A stretch of 64,000 bases of DNA from Prunella strophiata (lineage: Eukaryota; Chordata; Aves; Passeriformes; Prunellidae): contig JAZBQD010000013.1 in assembly GCA_036583965.1 (NCBI GenBank), positions 5,992,144 to 6,056,143 of the forward strand. The letters are read 5' to 3'. Positions 51,301 through 63,300 of the stretch are shown piece after piece; the stretch's first letter is position 1, and each line of letters begins with the position of its first letter. Below the pieces are notes generated by a model. The model saw only the letters and a list, made by a program, of their open reading frames with translations. It did no database searches and had not been told where the DNA came from. Both the position numbers and the translations under genes were made by a program.

Positions 51301-54300
51301 GAAGTGTTGTCAAGTCCTTGGACTCTCACTCCATGCCCAGGGAAATAGTATGGTATTTCAGGTCATACCTTTCCATAATATGGAAAAAGGTTATTTTTCA
51401 GCCTCACTTACTCATGATGCATCAGCTGCTCATGCTGGATCTGCTCCCCACAGAGACCAGCACTTACACAGTCTTATGTCAACAGTAAAAAAAAAAAACA
51501 GTGACTGTCATACAGGAGTTGAAATACTGCCTGGAGTGAGAACTCTGTAGTGAAGTCTCCTGTATGAATATTACAAACTTTCATTGCCCCAGGCTGGCCT
51601 TCTATCAGGCCTCTCTTGAAGAAGTGACCTTGGTATGTCAACTCATGCCCTTTGGAGCACCTCCTTCAGGTAAGAGAGGGATTTAGTGTTTCGTCAAAGA
51701 AAATCTTTGGAGCCTCAGAACAGCAAAACCAGATGATGATGTGCTACAAAGGATTGCTCAGTGCCCAAGACCAGGCTACAGGATCTGCCAACTGCACACA
51801 GAGCAGCCACAGAGGAGGGAGTCCACAACCAGGACTTCCAGGAGGTTCAGTTTTGAAACACCTACACGTTACCCAAGAAAGTGTAAAAGGACGTGATATA
51901 GGCAAACTGAGTAACATCATTTTTTTCCTCTCAAGTTCTTCATTTCACATGAAAACAGGATTATCTCACATGTGGGTGAATCTCCTTTTATTTATTCTCC
52001 ACCAAAAGCCAAAGCTTTCCAAGCACCATCACACAGTTTGTTGCCATGGAAATGACCGTTATGCCACAAATGGGCGCTGATCTTCACGGGAAGAGACAGC
52101 AGGAGTGAATGAATCCTAAAATGAGTTAAAGTACTTGTTTTCATGTATTTTTTTATATTAATAATGCTTAAGAGAGAACAAATATTGTATACACAGCTCA
52201 AGTTCAAAACTATTTTCAACCTGAGTTTCCCTGACACACACCCACCATCCAGTTTCAGCCACGCTCCAGTTAAGAAAGCAAGAGGAAAAAGAAGTGTTTA
52301 TTAAAAACACTTGATCTAATTAAATTCTAAATTCCTAATGACAATGAAAAGGCCACAAGCATCTGCCACTTCCCTTAAGCAGAAATAAGAGCCGCATATT
52401 CCCTTCTAAAAATATTTTATGCAGAAATACTGGAAAGCAGACGCATTTCACGGCACGTAGTGCCAGCTGCTCCACAGCAAGGAAGGGCTAAAAAAAAACA
52501 AACGCAAAACCGTGCGAGCTCTTTTCTCAGCTGACTCCTCTCTCACAGGCACACTTCCACAAAGGCAGCCAAGGCTACTTTTGGCCATGACCTACTTTCC
52601 TGCGGCAGCGAGCAGCCCCACCGCCCCGCGCGCTCTCATCCGTCAGCTGATGGCACCAGCTCCTGCGGGATCCCAAAGGGCAGCGTCCTTTATTGATACC
52701 CGGGCAGAGGTGGTGACGCCACCGAGGTCAGTGGGGCACTGTGGCGGCTCGCGGACGGAGCGCGCCGATTGTTTCCAATTAAATCATTCTCTGTCATCGC
52801 TGGGTGGCTCATGCAGATATGACCCACAATCCCCACGCATCAATTAGTTACACTCGCTGAATCTCTTTGGTCTGTGGCTGCACGTTCTTCTTGTTAATAA
52901 GGTTCTGACCCTGTTGGATATGCACCAGCCTGAAAAGCAATCAAAAAGGGCTCTGCTGATTCTCTACCCACACATGGGCAGAGCTGGTGATGTGCGGCAA
53001 GAGCTGTGTTTAGTAAAGACAGACTTTCCCACCCTACCAACAGCAACTGAGAAAGTGCTCAGATTGGGCTTTGGACCCCTGATCAGACACACTGAATGGC
53101 CTCTGTTAGGAACACACAAAAATCCAGGGAAGCTGGTATTGGGGTTGTGTGGCCAGGTTTTGGTAGTGGGGGGCTACAGGGGTGGCTTCTGTGAGAAGCT
53201 GCTGGAAGCTTCCGCTGTGTCCAGCCAGCTCCAGGGTGGACGTGCTGCTGGCCAAGGCTGGGGCAATCAGAAATGGTGGTAAGGCAGCTGGGATAACATA
53301 TCTAGGAAGACAATCTCTCCTGGCCCTTATCTCAACACATGAACCTCCAGTGACATTTTCTCTCTGCTGTCCAGTTGTGGAGGGCAGTGAGAGGGGCTTT
53401 GGTAGTGCCTGAGGCCCAGCCAGGACCAACGCACTACATGGGGAAAAATTAATCTGTCACATCTGAACTGGCTGATAACATGAGGTCAAAAATCATTCAG
53501 AGCTGGCATGGCCATTTGAGGTTTTTCATCCCACCAAAACAAGAAACACAGAGTTAGCTCAAGCAGAAGAGAAAGCCAGAACAAATACTAATATTGAACT
53601 GCAGTGTTGCCTACCAAGTACCAAACTTAGCTTAGCAACAGCAAATGAATTTTGTATTACATTCCTTGGTTCTTTTAAAGATGAGACCTGTTACATATAA
53701 CTTTATGTACAACTTCCCATTTTAAGAAGCCCTCTTGCAATTTTCCTTGCTATAAAATCTTCCCCAAAAATGGGGATATGAGTTCAATGAATAGTACTGG
53801 AATAACTCCATGTATAATGTTACTTATTTCAGATTTTGTAAATGGATTTAATGATAATAAGGGGCATTGGAAATCCTCAAGCCTACACATTAGGGTTTGC
53901 AACTGGAAACAGCAGCACTGTTTTAACAAAATAAGCCATCTATATGTAGTTTAACACTCCATGAAAAATTTGGGCTCAGCAGCTAAGAGGCCAGAACAGT
54001 CTCACAATTCCAGGTATCATTTCTATGTTTAACTCAACAACAAAAAAGCTCAATATTTATCACAGCTGCCTACCTAATGCTAAAAAGATACCCTCAATTC
54101 ACATTCTTGGATGAAGCTGCTGTTTAACTGCAGTCTTTATGTACTGCTGAGCTAGAATGGAAATGGACACAGAAGATCCTTCATTACACACTTCTACACC
54201 ACTGTATTTACATATTTAAAAGTTAATTAAACTGACACCATATGGTCACCAAAGCCTTGTCCAGAGAACCATAAAGATATGCTTGATAACACACATGGTT

Positions 54301-57300
54301 CACAGATACCAGCAATAATGCTGCTCTATCAAAGAGCACATTAACAGAAATTACCATGAGAAAAAGACACGTAGCTGCACTGCAAGATCAAACCTGCAGC
54401 CTTAATGCAGTCAAAAGTCTACCAATCCAGAGATCCACAGCCAAATACAGCACAGTTCAAGGAAAATAAAGCTTTGCAGAAGCACCGAAAATCTACTCTC
54501 CAATTTTAGTGAAAAACAGGCAAGTAAAGATCTGTGGGAAACCTCATGCTGCATCTCGTTTAAGGCTAGAGCGCTTCACAGCTGCTAGTTTTTCAAGTGT
54601 CACAGTCACAAAATCCCATCCAATGTGCACACTTACACCAAAACACAGAAAAGGAAAAGAAGAGACCATCTGTTCAGTCTGTAAAACCTAGATGTAAATA
54701 CTTTTTTGCTGTAAGGGACATAATGCACTAGAAATAATGGTAGACTCTGCCTGTGCCCAGAGGTGGGTTACTGGATCAAACACTGCCCATCACTACCACA
54801 GTCAGCAAGGTGTGAAGGAGGAACAGCAGCTTGGCCAGTGACTCATGACACTGGAGGGTTTTAAATCTTTTTTTTGATAAAGCACTTGAACAGTAAGTAG
54901 AAGCAAATCTCATCTTCTTTGCCCTCACTGTTTCCCAGAGATACAGGGAATTGAAAAATAAATCCCCTTTTTAGGACAGATAAAGGCTAACTCTTAGTGC
55001 TGGGTGCACTACTGTAAAACACACAAACAACTCTGGAAAAGAAAGAACCAGCCATCCATGTTTGTCAGCAACAAAGGAGAAAGGGAAATTTTCAGAAAAT
55101 CCAACAAAAGAAGGAGTTATCTGTCCTTAAAGAAGGATACAACTGAGTGGGATTTTCATCCCCTTGATCGCCCCTGTGTTTTATGACCTTTTTGTTGTGA
55201 CACGTGACTTCATGGTCATTCCTCAGGGTAGAAACCATGTCCTCATATGTTTCTGTCCAGGGGCCTTGAAAATTTATGGTCACTAGTCAAATATTAACTC
55301 ATTTAGACTGTTGACTAAAACCTAATAATTTCTGAGGCCAATGAGGTAAGACGACACGGCTCAGTTGCTGCACATTGAAGAGTTCATCTTGTTCAAAGTG
55401 GATTCTGGGCATTTGAGCAGCAGCCTGTGTCTGCTGCCCCAGACAAAAATGCACCTGGAGAGAGATGCTTAATGACAACAGCTGTAACCACCCGTGTCTG
55501 AAAGGAGCCTGCTACTGCCCACAGAAATCTAGGCAGCAACATTTAACTGGAAACAACAAAACAAAGAGAAAAGTAAGAACTACTGCTCATCCTGCCTAAC
55601 TCTAACTTGTACCTGAAATGATCCCAGCCTACCAAAAGGAAATGCAACAAGTTTTCATTTTCTCAAAGCACTCTTCCTGTCTCAATACATACACTGAAAT
55701 GGTTTTTGGTTTTACACTATCATGTGTAATATATCAGATATTATCAAAGTATTTCAGGAAGAGATTAGAAAGTATTCCCACCACTGTACCAGGCATTCAC
55801 ACAGCATTTACTGTGTATGATTAAGATTAACTCTGTTCAAAGAAGATATATTAAAATTTAACAGATGTGGAGGAGAACTGTGACCATGTAGGGTATGGAG
55901 AACTTAAAGGCATGAAGAACATCTGAGAGGAAAATACAAGTCTCAACAACAGAATGTCAAGAAAGCATTAAATTCTTCCGTGCGAAACACACAGCTGTAA
56001 ACACTAGCAGAGAGCAGCACAATTTTGGCACCAATACAAACGAGACTAAGCTGGTCAAACCCAAAATTTACAGAAGATATGTATCAGATGAAAAACCATC
56101 AGCAGAAGCTCTCAGCAGCCATAGCAGGCAAAAAGCAAACACTGGTTCAAGACAGAGCATGCAGTTTGCAAAGCAGACTGAGAGAGCCAAAGACCTCAGA
56201 CAGTCTTCCAGTTTTCTGTTCCTGATCATTTCACTCCTCTTTCTGCAGCACACAAAAACCAAGATGGATTTGTCTGAATCATTTTTCAACAACAAAGCTT
56301 CCCTTGGCTTTATTTCTGTAAGCTTTGTTCTCTGTTCTGTAATAAGCTATTACTCACCCAGAACAAAACTGTATTCCCACCCCACACTAAAACTTTTCTT
56401 ACAAATAAACAAGGGAAAAAACCCCTCATTTCAAATATATAGGAAAAATATGCTAAGTTAAACAAAAGGAGAAAAAAGGGGGCAATTGACATTTAAACTT
56501 CTGCAATACCTGAAGACCTGACTTGAGTTGCATCAGACAAATTAAGAAATATACTTTGAATTTCAAAGCTGAAGATGTGCCGACTTCTTCTGACATGTAC
56601 GTGAAAGGAATTCTCTAGAGAAAAATTAAAATTCTCATTTATACATCACTCATATTACATCCAAATGAGACCTGAAGTTACCGATCCACCTAAATGATCA
56701 CTCATTTCCAAAGCCCTAAGGAGAAAACACAGCAGACTACTTGGATTTCAGGTAGCTGTGCTCTGATGTTGAGGAAAAAACAATGTGAGAGGGATATGAC
56801 TCACTCCTGAATCCTACGTAATGAAAATGATCTCAACTGGTCAAACTATTTAGCTCTTAATTAGACAGTCCCAGAACTCCAGATATGGAAAACTGATGTG
56901 GACATAGCCTGCCTGTGGAAGTCTCCACAGCATTTTCCTGCTGGTATTTTGTATCCAGAGAAAATATGAAAATGCTCAAAGTAAGCACAGGCTCTTTGGA
57001 AACAGTAAATGAAGAAAACTTCTCAAGACAAAAAGATGAGAAAGCACAAGGAAAATCTGACTCCTGCATCAATGTGCCATTTTTAGATGATCATCAGAAT
57101 CATGAGGTAACATTACCACCAGGTTACAGGAAGGTCTCAACAAACACTCTGAAAATGCATCCCACTGCACATTATCTATGGCTATTGCATTTTCCTGACA
57201 GTGTACACTGCTACACTGCCCTGAAAGAGGGCACCTTCAAACCACAGGGTTTTGTCTAATGACATCCATTATTTGCTGCTCATTATCTAGAAATGCACCT

Positions 57301-60300
57301 GGAACACAATTAAAGCAGCAATCTGCAGTAAATTACCTCACAGACCATATGAACTGAGTTAAAAGCCATTGTCACTGTTGATTTAGTCAGTAAGGGTCAC
57401 ATGAAATTGGAACTTGTCCTCCTCCCAGTTCAGGCCTAAAATTCGTTCCACTTGACTCAGGGTTGGATGAGTTTTGTCTGTGACTGTGATCTCAACACCT
57501 CTGACTCAGTAATGTGTGAAGCTCATCCAACCCACTTTCAGGAATCCACTCCTGAAACACAGGGACCCTGCACTGATTATGTGACAGAGTGGGAAAGCAA
57601 TTTGCAGTGAACCATAAAGTCCTGACTGGAACTTAAACCGTAGTTTAACACCTGTTCCTACTTGGCATTTCCCACATTGCTCACACACTACAGTTTCTTT
57701 ATTCAAAATATTGCAAAAGTAGAAAAAATACCTAAGCCCTGTTTCTCATTATGTTCACTCCCCAGGTGAAGAAACAATTATCAATGTTTTCTATTTCTAT
57801 CTCTATGCTTTCAAAATACAAACATGGTAAAAACACTTCTATGTTTAAGGAATTTCACCTTTGCTCCAATTTCTGCATCCTTTTCAGACAGGATTTCCCT
57901 TACTTAGATAGCCAAAGACTTTTTTAGTGCATAAAAAAAAAGCATTGTAAGGTTGTTTGTTCATTTAAGTGGGATTAACAAATCAACAGTAAAAGAAGTA
58001 ATCTTCTTCACATCCTCTTCATTAAACCAGGTCAGCAAGCTTCACTGCAAAACCAGCAAATTATTTCTGTGGGACCTATGAAACTAACTGAAATCTACTT
58101 GACCAAATTGAAAAGAAATCATGATTTCAACAACAAAATGAAGCAACAATACCCATCAGCATTTGGAAGATAAATATATTTAAGGAATGCATTTGAGAAT
58201 GATTTTCCAAGTTTTGAAATAACAGATGTAGTTGCAATTTTTTTTTCTTTTGTGGGTAAGAAGTTACAGGTTTTGAAAGTGCCTGTAATTACTATGGCAA
58301 GCATCGTCTTACTGACCTTATTTCAAACAAATGATTGAAAAAAAGGGCCCTGTTTACATTCCTAGTGAGCAGGGCTGGAGGGAGGAGGTGTCCACTGCAG
58401 GCTGTCATTGCTGCAGGGCATTGCAGGTACAAGCTCTCTGCTGCTTCCAAAGCCTGGATCAGACAGGCTTACTGCAGGAGCCCGGCACCTGTACTGCCAT
58501 TATTTGATCATGTTAGTCATAATTTCACCCCAAGTCAGCTTTATTTGGTAAATAGAGGATTAAAGAGTGTGGGAGAAAAATAACAAATATTTATAATGTA
58601 CACAGAGCAAAGCTTTGTGTCCAGCTCTCTCTTTTTAAAAGGCAGATGTCTCACTGGGAAAAGTCAGGGATTTTTAGCCTTCTGACTCCAAAGCTGGTTC
58701 TCATTTTCCATGTCAGTGGCTCTGCCTTCTATTACTTCATCATATGCACCAGACTCCTCTTTATGGTTATCTTCAGAGGCAGACCAAGCAAAAGGCTTTT
58801 CTAACCTGCAAAAAACCCTCAGAATTTATAAAAAATTACCTTCTTAATATAGTGAGAAGCTAAAACCTTGTGACACTTAAGAAAATGCCCTCTCTGGCCT
58901 GCAGGTCTGGATCCCAACCTTGCACAAGACAGGGCACAGCACAAATTCTGCTCTGCCTCATTCAGACCACAAATGGGACTCTCAGTCTCATAAATCCCCC
59001 ACACAGCATCTTCAGGTCTCCTAACCTGACTCATAGGCCAGGCTAAATTAACTGGACTGAATCAAATTAACTGGCTTTGCAGTGTCCAGAAGAGTTAAAT
59101 TCCCAGAGAAAAGGAGGATCCAGGGACAAAGACAGTAGCTGCTTCTGAGACAAGGGAACAGAGATATTTGCCCAAGGTTACAGAGCCTTGATAGAGGCTG
59201 AAAGTACAGCCACAACAATCTGGCCTGCCCACACACAGCCAGAATGTCACTGAACCAGAGTGGAAAAAATAGGTATTGACATCAGACACATTACAATGAA
59301 CAGGAGGAAAAATAGCTCAGCCCACATAGAACATAACCATGCAACAAAGAAAACCAATTTCCTTGAAATTCATGTCAAAAGGCACGCTGATCTATCATCT
59401 GTTCATATTTGAGATTCCAACCAAGCAGACATGCTCTGGCCAATCTCACTCCTTGAAACAGGTATCCTGAGCCCAGCTGGCTGCCTCACATGGGCATGCT
59501 GGTCAGGCTGTCACAACGTCACTACATGAAATGTCCTGGCAAGCCTGCAACTCTCTGCAAGCCCAAGAAGCCAAAGTGCTGTTGTCAGTACAAAGGAATG
59601 AGCTAACTATCACTTTCTGCTTTATTTTATGCAATTTTAGCATAAGGATAAGCCAGGGCAGTGTCCTGACAAAGCTGACAGAAAAAGTAAGTGAGACAAT
59701 GCCAACTGACAGACTCTAGTTCAGCTGTGAGAAATGCACTACTTCTTCCAAAATTATTGGTGTAGCAGTAAAACAAGCATTTTTTAAATGCAGTTTAACA
59801 ATGCATTGTTAAAAAGGGAGGGGGGAGGAATAAATCTAAAGTTACTTTCTAGAATAGCTCATGGTTAATTCTAGACAAAGGTCAACAGTGATTTGCATTG
59901 CAGCATTTCTTTAAAAACAAAGGCTAGTTCAATAGCTGAGGGATTCAGAAGAATCAGAGAAGTCCCTTGTAGATCAGTTCACAGACATCCAATTAATAAA
60001 AGACTAGCACAGTCCTACCCCCTGGAGCACAGCAAAGATAAATATCTTAATGACTGCAAGGCTCTTCAGCTCTCCACTGAGGGGTCCACTTCAGAAATAA
60101 GGACAGCTAGACAGAACTAGTGAGTGCCAAGAGTGCACCATTAACCCCCCATTTCCAAGTAGTCTATTGACTTCTCTAAAGCATCTGTCCTGTAGCAAAC
60201 CACAATTAGAGAAGTACAAGCCACAAAGGGTTTTATTACTATTTTTTACTTCAAGACAAATAAATGGAAAAATTCTCCAGAGCCTCATCACCAATCTGTG

Positions 60301-63300
60301 CAAAGTAACTCCATAAGCTAGTGTACACAACATGGCATTGCAGCTCATCTGCCTCAATTCCTTTCTAAATAAACCCAGAGTCCTGAGTTTCTCCAAGTCA
60401 CCAATTCATTACAAAAGATACTTTCTGGTTTCCATGAACAAGCTACACAGGGACCAGAGGGTGCACACACAGTGGCAGATTCAACAGAGGACAGAACAGT
60501 CCAGAGATGCACAAGCTCAATTCACTGACTTCCTCTGCCACCTACCCAGCACTCCTACCCCATTTCTGCCCAATGCCACCCTACTCTTCCAAAAACCTGA
60601 GCTACCCTTCTGGGAAACAAAGTCTAAATTACAATCCTTCTTTCAACACCACTCTTCAACTTAGAGCTCCACAGAGCTGAATTCAGCAGGGCTGCTCTGG
60701 AGAACAAGTGTCTCCTTTTCCTTCCAATTGATCTGGAACACCTTGGTCCTGTGGAGGAGAGAGCTGTACAGCACCAGGACATCACAGAACAAGAGGGGGG
60801 AAGAAAGGGCTCCCCAGTGATACAGAGGAAAAAGAAGGACACACATTGAGGAGAGCTGGAAGAGCACTGCAGATCAACTACAAAAGCACAAGTCTGGTAA
60901 ACTAACAGGTCTCAAGGCCTGACTTCATATAAGCATTTATGGTTCACCAAGTATGTTATGTACAGTCTCCCTCTCTCTCCATTACACAACACAGGCACAG
61001 TTAAACTTCTTGCTTAGCATTTACTCAAAGCAATTTTAAACAACATCATGGTTCACTGTCTGCAGTGAGCTGCTCTGAGTGAAAAAAATTGATCTGGTAA
61101 CACCCCAAAACTCCCAACCAATGCAGAGAGCAGCAAGGTGGTGAGAGGCTGGCAAAAACAAATGAAATAGCTGCAAATTCATTCCTTCTCAACAACACAC
61201 TGGCCTCTTCATGAGTGAAGAAAGACCTTCAATCATCTCACCACTGCACAAACACACCTGCAGGAAGATATTAAGTTTTAGACAGGCTGTTCATGTTTAG
61301 AGTTTGGAATGTTGCATCTGTATTTAGCTTTTCCTCGTGTCTGTGTGACGGGAAAATCTTTAATCAAACGAAAGATCTCAGAAGGAATCTCAGCCCAGAG
61401 GCAGCGGCAAACCTCCCTAGTCCTGGGCAAGGCTGCCACCCAGTGCCTAGAACAGTAACTGCACACACTGAAGGGGAAATTTCAATCGCTTAAGCAACAG
61501 TTTCTGCTTAAAATTTTCCTCTATTCCCTCATAAACAATGCACTTTAATTTTTTAACACACCAAAAAAAAGATAATTCCAACAGGGAAATATTTCCTGTA
61601 CTTCATGTTTATTCAATGTTTTACCATTTCATGCTGGTACAGAAAGTAATCCCTTCATAATTATCATTTATGCAGAAAAAGGGGGGAAACCCACAAAGGT
61701 TTCTCTCACAGTGAACCATCATGACAGAAGCTTTCTGAAACATACTGTCAGGAAAACTCAGAAGATTTTGTAGTGTAAGCTTACCATTCATAATATCACC
61801 TATTCATCTCCTTAATCTGCATGATGCTAAATATCCTTTGGGTTAGGAAACATTGCTGTAAATTTAATCCCAGCTGGAGAGGTGTGAGCCCCTTGCCCTG
61901 TAGGGACCAGAACTGTGCTTGTGTGAGGCAGCAGGAGAGTCTTTTCCATCAATGACCAGTCAGGCTTCCTGGGCAGCACCAGCATTAACAACAGCTTGCA
62001 TTTCCATCTGTACAGATGTTCTTTATGCCACAACTGGAAGGCAGGCAAGGTACCCTGGCAGCTCATGCAAATGAACCACTCACCTCTGCCCTATTTACAA
62101 TCAGATTATAAAAAATAAATAGAGGTAATGTTCTCCTTTCTTCCACACATCTTCAAAACTGCACTCCCATTCCACTTCTTTTGCTTTCACTAAGGCATTA
62201 GTGTTTGTTTCTCTAACACATTAAATGAAAAACTGAGCATAAAGAAAGCAAAGGCATGATGTGAATCCACCCATCATTACTTACTTCTCCTGTGATTGGA
62301 TTGGTTCCATATTTCTTTATCCAAGGTACAATGCTCCTGAAAAGAGAAGGGATAAATAATTCATGACAAGCACCATCAGAAACTTCTGCTAATGACCATG
62401 ACTGTTTTTGCCAACTTGCTAGGACTAAATGATGATTACATAGCTGTAACCAGTTCAACAACACAAAAATAAAGCTAAGTACAGACAGGAACTTACAGGA
62501 TGTCAAAGACTGTCCCATCTGGTGTGCAAACTGGGTATTCAAATGGCTGCAGAGACAAACTGGAAAAAGAGAACACAACCTTGTTAGCAAAACCAGCTGG
62601 AAATCACAATGTGACTGGCAATCACACCCAGCATCCCCTGTTAGGGATGCTCCCATAATCCTGGCAGCTCTTAGCTCACAGGTATGGAAGGCAACTTCCT
62701 GAAGTACCCAATTTACAAGGATTTCTAAGCCACTTCTACCAACTCTCCTCCTTCACTCCTGCACTTCAAGCAGTAAACTCTAAACAGAAAAAAATAGCAG
62801 AAATATCCTTCAATCTACCTCAATCTCTATCTTAGCAAGATGAGTGACTGACCAAGCACATTCTGGGCAGGGACTAAGCCTTGATTTGAGCCTTGAGGAC
62901 ACAGATTTGAAAGACTGGGATGTACACAGTAATTGTTCTGCATCATTTCATCACTTGTGTATCATCTCAGCCATCAGCTACAACCTCTGCAGACACTGAT
63001 CACGGGTCATGCAGACTCTGTTTCAGTTCTTATTCAACTTTTTCTTGCCACACTACTGCCACAGTAGGCACAAGGCAATGAAAGTAACTGCCTCAGAAGA
63101 ACATGGTTTTAGTTCAGTGTCAACAGCCTGATGTGTCATTAAATAATGATAATGTAAATTTGTTATCTTACCTGCAGTGATCAAATGATAAACGTCTAAA
63201 ATTGGTTCGTGGAAGGTCTGTTTATGGAAAAAAAACCCCACACAACAGATGTTAATAAATAGATGTCATTCTAGGTAACAAAGAAACATTTGAAAGTTAC

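Larger units (their letters stand above)
49131..62284 (-). other. Intron 5 (13.2 kb), the longest intron
   Basis: AT-rich and CpG-poor intron between the two U-box halves. It contains the isolated CpG-dense patch at 52602-52767, an LTR-like fragment at about 53130-53315, a (TTTA)4 tract at 50840-50855 and a poly-A run near 51488. A block with unusual CpG retention lies at 61300-61400. The longest stop-free stretch, at 49793-50314, has no ATG start and no recognisable protein. No nested gene can be supported. Confidence 0.75.

Noticed and set aside
52512..52847. 111-codon plus-strand frame across the intronic CpG-dense patch.
   Set aside because: The composition explains the lack of stops. 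No recognisable protein and no consistent splice partners were found, so it is not called as a gene.
62213..62656. 147-codon minus-strand frame containing the peptide [17 protein letters not shown].
   Set aside because: This is PPIL2 exon 5 read through into its flanking introns, not a separate gene.
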